The notes: generated by a model from the letters alone, not told the origin. 49,219 nucleotides of DNA from Candidatus Methanoperedens sp. (GCA_026552955.1 JAPMTS010000024.1:1-49219); one strand, 5' to 3'; positions 34,135 to 43,777 are shown, counted from the stretch's first letter. Numbers and translations are program-made.

Positions 34135-34200
34135 AAAAACCATTTAAACCTTCACAGTAATACAGGTAACTAAGTGGTATTTGTATAAGTTGATAGGTTG
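34135..34200 (+). promoter_or_regulatory. Promoter-like repeat shared with 3612-3672
   Basis: AAAAACCATTTAAAC (34135-34149) is identical to 3612-3626, followed by GTGGTAT and GATAGGTTG in matching order and near-matching spacing. Here a small zinc-finger gene begins at 34292, about 140 bases after the TATA-like box, so the leader would be long. The conserved leader part may therefore act as a regulatory element or small RNA. Confidence 0.4.
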
Positions 34201-34291
34201 CTTTAACCGGATATGTTTTGGGAACGGGATATTTCTTGATTTTCCTCGATCTAAAATGCATCCGAACAATGAATTTGAAGGAGAATGCAAC

Positions 34292-34432
34292 ATGGAAATA
34301 GTCGAAGTAAAATGCAAGAATTGCAGCAAAGAAATATATATACGGCGTGAACAAGTCAGGGAAAAAATGTTCTGTACCCTGGGGTGCATGAATTCATATA
34401 AAGTCCCTCCTCAAGAAAAAGACTTTTTCTGA
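34292..34432 (+). CDS. Small zinc-finger protein
   Basis: The protein is 46 residues from the ATG at 34292, chosen because an AAGGAGA ribosome site lies directly before it; the frame is open further upstream but without a ribosome site. CKNC (residues 8-11) and CTLGC (residues 28-32) would form one treble-clef zinc site resembling MYM/FCS or TRASH-type fingers. The C-terminal tail is charged. Proteins of this size may bind metal or nucleic acid, but no role can be assigned. It stands alone downstream of the repeat at 34135-34200, so that repeat may be its promoter with a long leader. Confidence 0.6.
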   Translation: MEIVEVKCKNCSKEIYIRREQVREKMFCTLGCMNSYKVPPQEKDFF

Positions 34433-34516
34433 TGGTTTTTTTACTTTCTTTATATTTTAAAATGGAAAATTGAATCACTAAAAAAACTTATTAATTACCT
34501 GTGCATAGTTGGGAAC

Positions 34517-35029
34517 ATGATCGTATCGATGACCCTAGAGCTTAAGGATATACCAGGGCAACTGGTGCTGGCGCTCTCGCCAATATCGGAATTCCATGGG
34601 AATATAATGAGCGTTATCCACCAGCATGATGAGAAAACCCCGCGCGGTACAATCCCGGTGCAGATAACATTTGAGATAGAGCACAGGGTATTGGATAAAC
34701 TTATCGAACGTCTTGAAAACAGCGGCGTAAAGGTGGCAAGGGTTGGAGAAGAAAGACTCAGGTCAACTGTTTCTGTCATTCTCATAGGTCATATTGTTCA
34801 TTCTGATATGGGAGATACGATAGATAAAATAGATTCAACTGGCTTTGCGGAAGTCGTTGACATGTCCCTTTCAATGCCTGCCGTTGAAAAAACATCTTCG
34901 GCTTATCTTGTAATTAATGCTGTTGGTGAAGATGAATTAGGCAAAGCGCTCGATATCATGAGAGAAGTTGCGAATAAAAAAGATCTTCTCATGATAGAAC
35001 CTATTCGCATGAATTCGGTGGGAACATGA
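34517..35029 (+). CDS. ACT-domain amino acid-binding protein, linked to homoserine dehydrogenase
   Basis: The 170-residue protein has an N-terminal ACT domain (about 1-75, with LELKDIPGQLVLAL) and a second domain of similar size (about 80-165). ACT domains bind amino acids and regulate enzymes of amino acid synthesis. It overlaps the homoserine dehydrogenase start by 4 bases (ATGA). The dehydrogenase itself lacks a C-terminal ACT domain at 332 residues, so this protein may supply feedback control in trans, for example by threonine or methionine. That control is inferred. A TATA-like CTTATTAA at 34487-34494 suggests a nearly leaderless message. Confidence 0.8.
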   Translation: MIVSMTLELKDIPGQLVLALSPISEFHGNIMSVIHQHDEKTPRGTIPVQITFEIEHRVLDKLIERLENSGVKVARVGEERLRSTVSVILIGHIVHSDMGDTIDKIDSTGFAEVVDMSLSMPAVEKTSSAYLVINAVGEDELGKALDIMREVANKKDLLMIEPIRMNSVGT

Positions 35030-36024
35030 AGACCGTAAAAATTTCAATCATCGGCTTTGGTGCGGTGGGCCAGGGTGTGGCACGTTCGATCTTATCAAAA
35101 AGGGAATACCTGAAAAAACAGGGAATAGACCTGCGCATTGTGGGGATTTCCGATTCAAAAGGCAGTGAAATAAATGCCGGGGGCATTGATATAGAAAAAG
35201 CCCTTTTGAGAAAGAAACAAAAAGGTTCAGTCGCAGTTGGTACCAGCAATGCAGTTGATATCATAGGTAATGTGGAACATGATATTGTTGTTGAAGCCAC
35301 CCCTACTAATATCAATAATGGAGAACCAGGTCTCGATAATATGCGTCTGGCTCTTAAATCGGGAAAGCATATTGTGACTTCCAATAAAGGTCCTCTTGCA
35401 TTGCATTTCAATGAATTGAAAGAAGCAGCCCAGGACAATGGGCTTTTCTTCAGGTACGAAGCAACGGTTGGCGGGGCTGTACCGATTTTTAATCTTGTTC
35501 ATGAAGCACTGGCTGGAAATACTGTCGTGGGAATAGAAGGAATACTCAATGGCACATGCAATTATATCCTTACGAGAATGTCAGAAGAGAGAATGCCCTA
35601 TGACCTGGTGTTAAAAGAAGCGCAGGAATTGGGGATAGCGGAAACAGATCCCACGTATGATGTTGAAGGTATAGACTCTGCCATCAAGCTTGTAATAATT
35701 GCAAACTCCATTTTCGGGCTGGATTCGACTTACAGGGATGTTGATGTCACAGGTATTACCAAGATCACGCCTGAAGCTCTTGACCTTGCCAATCGGAATA
35801 ATTGTGTTGTCAAGCTGGTATGCGAGGCAAGGGATGGAAAACTTACAGTTGCACCGCGGCTGGTTCCCAGGCGCCATCCTCTTGCTGTGGGAGGCACACT
35901 GAACGTAGCATCAATATTGACTGACCTTGCAGGAAGGATCACTATCAGCGGCAAAGGTGCAGGTTCGATCGAAACTGCAAGCTCGATCCTTAGCGATATC
36001 CTGTATATTGTAAGAAATTCATGA
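35026..36024 (+). CDS. hom: Homoserine dehydrogenase
   Basis: The 332-residue protein has the NAD(P)-binding loop IIGFGAVGQGVARSI at the N-terminus and the catalytic-domain segment YEATVGGAVPIFNL, followed by EGILNGTCNYILTRM near residue 170. It reduces aspartate semialdehyde to homoserine, the branch to threonine and methionine. It lacks the C-terminal ACT domain of many bacterial enzymes, and the upstream ACT-domain protein may replace it. It overlaps both neighbours by 4 bases (ATGA at each end), so the ACT, hom and Taw2-like genes are tightly coupled, although the last acts on tRNA. Confidence 0.95.
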   Translation: MKTVKISIIGFGAVGQGVARSILSKREYLKKQGIDLRIVGISDSKGSEINAGGIDIEKALLRKKQKGSVAVGTSNAVDIIGNVEHDIVVEATPTNINNGEPGLDNMRLALKSGKHIVTSNKGPLALHFNELKEAAQDNGLFFRYEATVGGAVPIFNLVHEALAGNTVVGIEGILNGTCNYILTRMSEERMPYDLVLKEAQELGIAETDPTYDVEGIDSAIKLVIIANSIFGLDSTYRDVDVTGITKITPEALDLANRNNCVVKLVCEARDGKLTVAPRLVPRRHPLAVGGTLNVASILTDLAGRITISGKGAGSIETASSILSDILYIVRNS

Positions 36025-37013
36025 AGGCAGTTCGCGTAAGTTTTGAAGAATCAGAATCAGTCCGCAGACAACTTCTCAATGATTCAGTTCTGGATAAGAC
36101 CAGGAAGTTAGTGAAAAAGAATGGTTTTATTGAGATCCCGGTCACGGAATCATTTGATAAATATGAATTTACACTTGTTGAGCAGGACAGGCCGCAATAT
36201 TATATGCAGAAAAAAACCCTTGACATCAGTTTGAATATTCCGGAAAATGAAAAAAAATTGTTACCCCGGGGATGGAATATCCTTGGCAATATAATAATTG
36301 TAACACTTAATGAAGAACTGGAACATCGCAGGAAAGAAATAGGTGAAGCATTACTTTGCCTTTATCCCGGATGCAAGACCGTGCTCCTTGACCGGGGGAT
36401 AAGCGGACAAATGAGGCAGCCCCTGCGTGAGATCATAGCAGGCAACGGCACCGAAACAATTCATAAAGAGAACGGCTGCTTTTTTAGGCTTGATGCCATG
36501 CGGATCATGTTCTCCCAGGGAAATCTCGCAGAAAAAGAACGCATGAGCAAACTGGGACGGGATGAAACGGTTGTTGATATGTTCGCAGGGATCGGATATT
36601 TTTCAATACCAATGGCTGTTCATTCAAAACCAAAAAAAATTATCTCCATAGAAATAAATCCTGTTTCATTTGGTTATTTAAAAGAAAATATCAAAATCAA
36701 TAAAGTGAAAGATATCGTAGAACCCATATCAGGGGATTGCTCGAAACGAACTCCCCGAAGTATGGCAGACCGCGTCATTATGGGATACCTGGATGGCCGG
36801 GAATACCTTCCCCACGGGATCGACGCTTTGCTGCCTGGCGGGATACTCCATTATCATGAGGCTGTGCCGGAAGCTGTAGAGAACCGCCCTGTTGAAAGGA
36901 TATTGGAAGCCTCAAACAGAATGGGAAGGCATGTGCATATCCTGGGTGTGCGAAGGATCAAGAAATATGCACCCGGGGTCTGGCATATTGTGGTGGATGC
37001 TCTTATCAAATAG
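36021..37013 (+). CDS. Class I SAM-dependent tRNA-modifying enzyme, Trm5/Taw2 family (Taw2-like)
   Basis: The 330-residue protein has an N-terminal THUMP-less region (about 1-170) and a Rossmann SAM domain with VDMFAGIGYFSIPMA (motif I) and SIEINPVSFGYLKENI. Trm5 m1G37 methyltransferases carry an NLP-type motif after the DRV strand, whereas this one reads DRVIMGYLDG, which fits the Taw2 aminocarboxypropyl transferases that add the ACP group of wybutosine to tRNA-Phe. The assignment between Taw2 and Trm5 is by that motif only. It overlaps the homoserine dehydrogenase end by 4 bases. The stop lies about 80 bases before the first cytochrome gene. Confidence 0.8.
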   Translation: MKAVRVSFEESESVRRQLLNDSVLDKTRKLVKKNGFIEIPVTESFDKYEFTLVEQDRPQYYMQKKTLDISLNIPENEKKLLPRGWNILGNIIIVTLNEELEHRRKEIGEALLCLYPGCKTVLLDRGISGQMRQPLREIIAGNGTETIHKENGCFFRLDAMRIMFSQGNLAEKERMSKLGRDETVVDMFAGIGYFSIPMAVHSKPKKIISIEINPVSFGYLKENIKINKVKDIVEPISGDCSKRTPRSMADRVIMGYLDGREYLPHGIDALLPGGILHYHEAVPEAVENRPVERILEASNRMGRHVHILGVRRIKKYAPGVWHIVVDALIK

Positions 37014-37093
37014 AAAAATATATACAGTTTGAAACGAATTGAATTCTAAGGATAGGGAATTCCAGGGATGGGAAATTCCAGAGATGGAAAGTT

Positions 37094-38974
37094 ATGATTT
37101 CACTAAAAAGGACAAGCAAATACATATTTATAATATATTTTGGAATTCTGGTGATGTCTGTCGGACATGTAAGTGGGGAGATAGAAGCGATGGCATCAGA
37201 AATTCATGCTGTGGATCCAGGAAATGACTGCATAAACTGTCATAAGGACGATTTTGACCCAATAGAAACGGAAAGTTCAATACCGAATACAGTAGGAACA
37301 GTATCAAAAGTTATTGGGTCGAATAATATTTTGCAGGGAGAAGGTGGGGAAGATTGCGTTTTATGTCATGACATGGGGGGATCAGGCGCAACCAAACACA
37401 TTGATGCTTCAGCAATAAAGCAGGGCGTCCATGGAAATCTGAATAACGGCGCTGCGAATTCAACTGTCCTTTCAGATCTGGTAGATAAAGCATGCTGGGC
37501 ATGTCATGGTGATGGTACAGAACCCACAGGTCAGCATCACACAAACTATGCAACACCCTATTCATGTGAAGATTGCCATAACAGGACCGACAACCTGTCA
37601 TTCACAAATTCCACTATAATTTACAATATCACAACAAGGAAAGTATCCGAGCACATCCAGCCGCCATTTTTTGATCAAATAAATTCAACGGTCAATGATT
37701 CAAATGCAAACTGTGAGGGATGTCATGATAAAAGTAAAGTTCTTTATTCGGATTCCGGGTTTTCCCGCGCGGCTAATATCTCTCATTATGCATCCAGAAC
37801 CGACCTTGTTAAACCCAGCATTAATTGCAGTTTGTGCCATAAGAATTCACAAAATGCAACTGCATATTGGGCTAATACGATACGGCATCCAGCAAGATCA
37901 CAAGAGGATTCTTTCTGTGACAATTGCCATAATACAAGCAATGCTTCTGACCTTCATAGCAAGGAAATTGTGAAGCCAAATAATATTCACTATGGATTCG
38001 ACTGGCAGAATGATGATCATAACGACATCAATCCGATCGGAACAAATGAAGCGTGTATGTCATGCCATGGTACTCATTATACAGTATATAGACTGTGTGA
38101 AGACTGTCATATTGAGAATAGGAGCGGTCCTGTAGCAGGTTATTATACCCGGTCCGATATCAACGATACATTACCTCGTGTATATGCTCATACAAATTTC
38201 TCCAGTACAGTGAATGTACCAAACCAGTCTACAGTTTACTCTCCATCACAATCAGCAAAAACATTTTCTTCATGTTATGCATTCAACAATGTTACACTTG
38301 AAGGAACATGTCACGGGAATTCTTATAAGAACCTTTCTGCAGGCGGCGGCTTTTATGCATTCAAACGGATATCCAATGATGTCAGGAGTACACCATATCA
38401 CTTCACCCAGACCATCGATAGACTGCCGGACACGACAAACTGCGTGTTCTGTCACATCCAGACCGATGCGGTGATAAGAAAAGCGTGGGGGAATGCGACC
38501 CAGATAACTTCCGGAAAACACAGCTGGTATACAGGAAGCAATAATAGCAACTGCTGGAGCTGCCATGTTAACACAGGCACTGCACCAATGGATTTCCACT
38601 CTGACAGTGTAACAGCAGGAGGGGGTAGTGACTGCATCTCATGCCACTCTCCCAATGATGTTAATACTACCAGATTCGCCCGTCATGCCAACTTAAACAC
38701 AAGTGATGGCGGTCCGGATAATGTTACGAATAGCGACTGCTGGACATGTCATTATCAGAAAGACATGGATAGAAATCATGTTTACCTGTGTGATAGCTGT
38801 CATGAGAACAGCAGTGGAATAGTCTATGTAACAGATCCTGCACTTATAAAGACTGATTTCATGCATGGAATGACATCCTGTAAAACCTGTCATGCTCCAA
38901 ATGGATATCATGGAAAGGGTACAGTGGGTCCTCTGGGAGTCGTAGAAAATATATTAAAAAAAATACAGCAATGA
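37094..38974 (+). CDS. Secreted multiheme cytochrome c, 15 CxxCH plus one CX11CH candidate
   Basis: The 626-residue protein has a signal peptide (about 1-28) and no other membrane helix. Canonical CxxCH motifs begin at residues 46, 88, 134, 158, 207, 245, 275, 321, 335, 450, 487, 514, 549, 566 and 596. A further C394-x11-CH (C406, H407) lies between the ninth and tenth and may be an unusual heme site. The last ~115 residues, with DCWTCHYQKDMDRN and GTVGPLG near the end, are the module shared by all five cytochromes here. It has fewer non-heme domains than the others and is the most heme-dense, consistent with an electron conduit outside the cell. Partner proteins are not known. Confidence 0.93.
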   Translation: MISLKRTSKYIFIIYFGILVMSVGHVSGEIEAMASEIHAVDPGNDCINCHKDDFDPIETESSIPNTVGTVSKVIGSNNILQGEGGEDCVLCHDMGGSGATKHIDASAIKQGVHGNLNNGAANSTVLSDLVDKACWACHGDGTEPTGQHHTNYATPYSCEDCHNRTDNLSFTNSTIIYNITTRKVSEHIQPPFFDQINSTVNDSNANCEGCHDKSKVLYSDSGFSRAANISHYASRTDLVKPSINCSLCHKNSQNATAYWANTIRHPARSQEDSFCDNCHNTSNASDLHSKEIVKPNNIHYGFDWQNDDHNDINPIGTNEACMSCHGTHYTVYRLCEDCHIENRSGPVAGYYTRSDINDTLPRVYAHTNFSSTVNVPNQSTVYSPSQSAKTFSSCYAFNNVTLEGTCHGNSYKNLSAGGGFYAFKRISNDVRSTPYHFTQTIDRLPDTTNCVFCHIQTDAVIRKAWGNATQITSGKHSWYTGSNNSNCWSCHVNTGTAPMDFHSDSVTAGGGSDCISCHSPNDVNTTRFARHANLNTSDGGPDNVTNSDCWTCHYQKDMDRNHVYLCDSCHENSSGIVYVTDPALIKTDFMHGMTSCKTCHAPNGYHGKGTVGPLGVVENILKKIQQ

Positions 38975-39024
38975 TTAATAATTTAAAGATAAAATATTTG
39001 AATGTCAGGAAATGGGGATAGTAT

Positions 39025-41259
39025 ATGAATGATAAAAAAATAGTAGACAATATTATTTTGTATAGCTATAAAGATATAAAATGTTTAAAAACTATTGTAT
39101 TTAAATATATATTATTTTTATTAATAATTTCTATGTCCATATTCCCTTCTCTGGCTGTTTCACCACATGAAAATCAAGATGGGATTCCGGAAAATAAAAC
39201 CTGTATTGATTGTCATACTCCTCATCAAACGGATGGTACCCCTTCAAAATCATTAAATGTAACCATAGCAAATACTCCTCCTGTTTCTGAGCCTATCATC
39301 ATCCAATCTTTTGCGGCATCAAATGTTGCAGGGAATATCACACTTATATCCAGTATGGGACAGAACTGGTATCAACAGGGGATATTTGGGCCAAATACAG
39401 GTAATGACAAAAGCTGGGGATGGACATTTTTCGATGAAAATCCGCCAAGCGGATTTATGACTCCCAATGAAAGTGTAACTCAGAGAGAAAATATATATGC
39501 TCTCCTGCTTGATGATGGAAACAATAGCAATCCGATAAGTGGGGCAATTGTTGTAGCAAATGTTACATATTGGACATATGATAATGTAAGCTATTCGAAT
39601 CATACCATTCCTGTCCAGCTTGCAGAAGATACCAATCGAAAAGGATTCTACAGGGGAATATTTGACTTCTATGGAGGTACAAGCTATGCAGGCCCTGGCA
39701 TGAGATCATGTGATGGTTGTCATTCTTCAATTTATGGTAAAAACGATAATCAAATAGGATATTTCCCTGGAAATTACTCAGTTTCAATTCGAGCAGAAGC
39801 TGATGGAAAAATAAAATATTCAAATTTGAATTTCGAAGTAACTCCATGGGGATGCGAAGATTGTCATGGGAGTGGAAATCAGCATAGGGCATCGGCAGAT
39901 ATGGATTCAGCCTGCTATATTTGTCATGGAATAAATAATATTTCTGGTATGTCCGATGCAGGAAATCCTCATCAGAACAGTGCACATCAATCTATTGAAT
40001 GCACACAATGCCACACAAATAAAATCCTTTCCTCCCAGACATTCACTAACGTTACGTTCGTCCCGGGGGGTATCAACAACAATAGATCCGTGCCAATATA
40101 CAACAACATAGCAACTCAATTAAATAGTGGAAAACATACAACTCTCACATGCAATACTTGTCACAATAATTTGACATTGCCTGATCCTCAGGGAGGCTAT
40201 GGTAGCTATAATGTTAGTGGTATCGTTAATAATTATTATCCGAGTTTTGCAAGTTTAGAGCAATTTGAGGACTATTACGTCATAAATGTGGAATCGTCGG
40301 ATCAGCTTAATATCAGTCTTGACTGGAACAGTACAGCTAATCTTGGATTTTATCTGTACCCTCCTGATTTTAATCCAAAAAATGGAATCAGGCCGCCATA
40401 TTATGGCGGTGCGACTCCCACAACTAAACCGGAGATCTACGTTATTGGTGCACCTATGGCAGGCAAATGGATACTTGAAGTATATGGCTATGATTTGCGA
40501 TATGATTTCCCTGGCTGGAATAGCTGGGGGGGCGTTCTTCAGCCACCGATAAATTATACGGTAAATTCTACCCATCCAATTCAAAGAAAAGATCTTCCCT
40601 CTACACCGGAATGCAATAATTGTCATAATTCTGGAGCTACCGATGGGGCAAATACAATATATGAGATCCCGGATTGGAACCCTGGCTTTGCCCATGTTGA
40701 TACCAATGGAGATGGTACTCTTGACATTCAGTGCAGGATGTGTCATGATGCGATGCATAATATCGGAATTAAAACCTGTCAAAATTGCCATACAACTGCA
40801 CCCACAGATCACCCTATACATGACCCTGCTTTCTCTGGATATTCATCAACTCAGTGCCTTGCCTGTCATGGAGATCCGCACAGGGTAATACTTACAGGAG
40901 GGACTGACTGCGTTGGATGTCATGTACCAGGAGATGTTAATGCCTCTAAATTCGCCCGGCATGCTGACTTAAACACAACTGATGGTGGACCTAATAATGT
41001 CACAAATAGCGATTGCTGGACATGTCATTATCAAAAAGATATGGATCGAAGCAATGTTTACCTGTGCGAAAGCTGTCATAATAACAGTACCGGTATCGTT
41101 ATTGTAACCGACCCTGCACTTATTAAAAGTGATTTTATGCATGATAGTACCGTCTGCAGAACATGTCATGCCCCAACAGGCTCTGGCTATCACCTCAATG
41201 GCACAGTGGGTCCACTTGGAACTGTCGAGAAAATATTAAGAAAGATCCAGAATCCTTAA
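39025..41259 (+). CDS. Secreted multiheme cytochrome c, 14 CxxCH, with internal beta domains
   Basis: The 744-residue protein has a signal segment (about 22-44). CxxCH motifs start at residues 60, 229, 277, 297, 326, 376, 530, 570, 585, 611, 629, 664, 681 and 711. One beta-rich domain (about 95-225, with SSMGQNWYQQGIFGP) separates the first heme from the rest. A second, PPC-like domain (about 405-515, with SFASLEQFEDYYVINV and GKWILEVYGYD) separates hemes six and seven. The C-terminal eight hemes form the shared module. It follows the first cytochrome by 50 bases and may be cotranscribed. A hairpin plus T-run after the stop likely ends the message. It is probably extracellular. Confidence 0.94.
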   Translation: MNDKKIVDNIILYSYKDIKCLKTIVFKYILFLLIISMSIFPSLAVSPHENQDGIPENKTCIDCHTPHQTDGTPSKSLNVTIANTPPVSEPIIIQSFAASNVAGNITLISSMGQNWYQQGIFGPNTGNDKSWGWTFFDENPPSGFMTPNESVTQRENIYALLLDDGNNSNPISGAIVVANVTYWTYDNVSYSNHTIPVQLAEDTNRKGFYRGIFDFYGGTSYAGPGMRSCDGCHSSIYGKNDNQIGYFPGNYSVSIRAEADGKIKYSNLNFEVTPWGCEDCHGSGNQHRASADMDSACYICHGINNISGMSDAGNPHQNSAHQSIECTQCHTNKILSSQTFTNVTFVPGGINNNRSVPIYNNIATQLNSGKHTTLTCNTCHNNLTLPDPQGGYGSYNVSGIVNNYYPSFASLEQFEDYYVINVESSDQLNISLDWNSTANLGFYLYPPDFNPKNGIRPPYYGGATPTTKPEIYVIGAPMAGKWILEVYGYDLRYDFPGWNSWGGVLQPPINYTVNSTHPIQRKDLPSTPECNNCHNSGATDGANTIYEIPDWNPGFAHVDTNGDGTLDIQCRMCHDAMHNIGIKTCQNCHTTAPTDHPIHDPAFSGYSSTQCLACHGDPHRVILTGGTDCVGCHVPGDVNASKFARHADLNTTDGGPNNVTNSDCWTCHYQKDMDRSNVYLCESCHNNSTGIVIVTDPALIKSDFMHDSTVCRTCHAPTGSGYHLNGTVGPLGTVEKILRKIQNP

Positions 41260-41268
41260 CTGAATAAG

Positions 41269-41310
41269 AAAAAAGAATAATGTTAGATAATTATTCTTTT
41301 TTATTTTTTT
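41269..41310 (+). terminator. Hairpin with T-run after the second cytochrome
   Basis: AAAAAAGAATAAT (41269-41281) pairs perfectly with ATTATTCTTTTTT (41290-41302) over 13 bp, followed by a further T-run to 41310. It begins 10 bases after the stop of the cytochrome at 39025-41259 and could end its transcript. The 170 bases to the next gene could hold a separate promoter. Confidence 0.6.
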
Positions 41311-41479
41311 AATAATATGTATAAAAAATGATCATATAAACTCTTATTACATTAAATTTAAATAGAATGCAATTCAATATTTAAATGGATAGATTTGGAT
41401 AGAAACTGGTTGTATATTTACAATCAAGATAGGACATGAAAATCATACGGTATCCAAAATAACATATAGGAGATAGGAT

Positions 41480-43648
41480 ATGTTGGATATTCAGAAATAT
41501 AAATTTAAGAACATGAAATATATTTTCTTACAATGTATTTTGTTGTTGACTTTTTGCCTGATCGCGGTCGGAACGTCATCCGCGGATTCAATTACCGATA
41601 TACATGAAAATCTAGATGAAAATCTGGGTGACTCCGAATGTATGCGATGCCACACTTCACATGATGTGTCAGGAACACAGACTCTCCCTGTCAACACCTT
41701 AAAGGATTTCCAAACATCACAGAGCTTCCAGTCTCTTGGAACAACTCAGGTTATTGGTGACATTACCCTTATACCGAGTATGGGACAAAACTGGTACCAG
41801 CAAGGGATCAACGGGCTTGGACCGAAAACATGGGGATGGACCTTCTTTGATGAAATAGTTGATAATGGTGGATATTCAACGGGAAAAATCATACCTCCGG
41901 AACAGATTACTCAGAGGAATAATATATCTGCTCTTTTGCTTGATAGCGGAAACAACAGCGCCCCCATTCAGGGGGCCCAGGTAAGCGCGAATGTAACCTA
42001 CTGGGAATACGATGGAGCAACTTATACCAGCAATACAGTCGGGGTTCAACTCAATGAGGATATGAATCACAGTGGTTTTTATAGCGGGAACTTCTATTTC
42101 AAGGGCGGCCCGACAAAAAATAATTATGGTTGCAGTTATTGCCACCTGATGCATGGTCAAAATACACCACAAGTGGGTTATTTCCCCGGGAACTATTCTG
42201 CGATTATCACCGCCCAGGCAGATAGCAAAATTACAACACAGGAAATAAGTTTTCAAGTAACTCCATGGGGATGTGAAGACTGCCATGGAAGTCCAAATTA
42301 TCATATATCTCGATCAGCAGCGTCTGGTGAAGCATGTTATATATGTCATAGCTTGAACGGTATAGGACATGCTTTTGCAGAAAATCCACATCAGAACATT
42401 GCCCATCGGTCTATTGACTGCACAAAATGCCATACAAATAAAACCCTTTCCTCCCAGACATTCACTAACGTTACGTTCGTCCCGGGGGGTATCAACAACA
42501 ATAGATCAGTGCCAATATACAACAACATAACAACTCAATTAAATGGCGGGGCCCATTCAAATCTCACCTGTACATATTGTCATAACGACCTGAAACTCCC
42601 GATTCAGCAAGGAAGCTATAAAGAGGACAATTACACCATCAATAACACGGCAAACAACTATACTCCAAGCTTTGCCAGCATACAGCAATTCCAGGATAAT
42701 TATGTAATAAATGTGACATCTGGTGGACCTTTAAATCTAAGTCTTAACTGGACAGGAACATCAAATATTGGATTCTATTTATTTCCACCTGGTTTCATCC
42801 CGAATACATCTAATAACCCCTACTCTAATGGTTCAACTTCAAATCAACCAGAAATCTATCGTAACAGCGATCCGATTCAAGGTGATTGGATACTTGTGGT
42901 ATATGGCTATGATTTTAATTCTGGATTAAAAATTGGAACGTTACAGTCAGCATTGGACTATACATTAAATTCAACATATCCTATCCAAGAAAAGAAACTT
43001 CCACGAATACCTGAGTGTAACAGTTGCCATAATTCCAATGGCGCAGGTAATGCGTTAACGACAGATGATATACCCGACTGGAATCCGGGCTTTGCCCATG
43101 TGGATACCAACAATGATGGCAATCCTGACATACAATGCAGGATGTGCCATGATGCGATGCATGAAATAACGGTCAAAGACTGCCATAATTGCCATACCAT
43201 AGCTCCGCTCAATCACCCGATCCAGGAACCAGTATTTGCTAATTATTCGCCCGCCCAGTGTCTCAATTGTCATGGGGACCCTCACCAGGTTACATCCGCA
43301 GGAGGCACCGATTGCGTCGCATGTCATTCTCCAGGGGATGTTAATATTTCTTTGTTTGGCCGTCATGCAGATATTAATACCAGCGACGGTGCCGGGAATG
43401 TGACGAATGATGATTGCTGGACCTGTCACTACCAGAAAGATATGGACCGAAGCAATGTTTACCTGTGCGAAAGCTGCCATATAAACAGCACCGGTATAGT
43501 AAATGTAACAAACATTTCACTTATCAAGAGTGATTTTATGCATGGTATGACCACATGCAAAACGTGTCATGCTTCAACTTCCTACCATCAACAGGGTACA
43601 GTGGGTCCCCTGGGGGCAGTAGAGAAGGTATTAAGAAAAATATCCTGA
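41480..43648 (+). CDS. Secreted multiheme cytochrome c, 14 CxxCH
   Basis: The 722-residue protein is a paralogue of the cytochrome at 39025-41259: the same order of 14 heme motifs, the same N-terminal beta domain (SMGQNWYQQG) and the same PPC-like domain (SFASIQQFQDNYVINV and GDWILVVYGYD), with similar spacing. The signal peptide ends near residue 35. The last eight hemes (CNSCH, CRMCH, CHNCH, CLNCH, CVACH, CWTCH, CESCH, CKTCH) are the shared module. A 100-base block at 42445-42544 matches 40026-40125 at 98 positions. An AGGAG ribosome site lies shortly before the ATG at 41480; an internal ATG at 41513 is an alternative start of the signal peptide. Confidence 0.94.
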   Translation: MLDIQKYKFKNMKYIFLQCILLLTFCLIAVGTSSADSITDIHENLDENLGDSECMRCHTSHDVSGTQTLPVNTLKDFQTSQSFQSLGTTQVIGDITLIPSMGQNWYQQGINGLGPKTWGWTFFDEIVDNGGYSTGKIIPPEQITQRNNISALLLDSGNNSAPIQGAQVSANVTYWEYDGATYTSNTVGVQLNEDMNHSGFYSGNFYFKGGPTKNNYGCSYCHLMHGQNTPQVGYFPGNYSAIITAQADSKITTQEISFQVTPWGCEDCHGSPNYHISRSAASGEACYICHSLNGIGHAFAENPHQNIAHRSIDCTKCHTNKTLSSQTFTNVTFVPGGINNNRSVPIYNNITTQLNGGAHSNLTCTYCHNDLKLPIQQGSYKEDNYTINNTANNYTPSFASIQQFQDNYVINVTSGGPLNLSLNWTGTSNIGFYLFPPGFIPNTSNNPYSNGSTSNQPEIYRNSDPIQGDWILVVYGYDFNSGLKIGTLQSALDYTLNSTYPIQEKKLPRIPECNSCHNSNGAGNALTTDDIPDWNPGFAHVDTNNDGNPDIQCRMCHDAMHEITVKDCHNCHTIAPLNHPIQEPVFANYSPAQCLNCHGDPHQVTSAGGTDCVACHSPGDVNISLFGRHADINTSDGAGNVTNDDCWTCHYQKDMDRSNVYLCESCHINSTGIVNVTNISLIKSDFMHGMTTCKTCHASTSYHQQGTVGPLGAVEKVLRKIS

Positions 43649-43777
43649 GCTTACGCAAGTTTTATTGCCACAAAAATCAAACGTGAATCAAGGCAATCAT
43701 TATGATTAGGAAAATCATCGGGATAGGAAGAATAAATCAAGATAGTTATACTGATCCAGCTGAGGAAGGGGTATTCG

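Noticed and set aside
37039-37227. Small frame overlapping the start of the first cytochrome
   Set aside because: It lies in another frame over the cytochrome signal peptide, shows no family features, and the cytochrome reading is much stronger.
41876-43480. Long minus-strand frames antisense to the cytochromes
   Set aside because: They mirror the biased codon use of the heme repeats (CxxCH read backward gives Met/Ala/Trp-rich runs) and appear in each cytochrome copy, so they are shadows.
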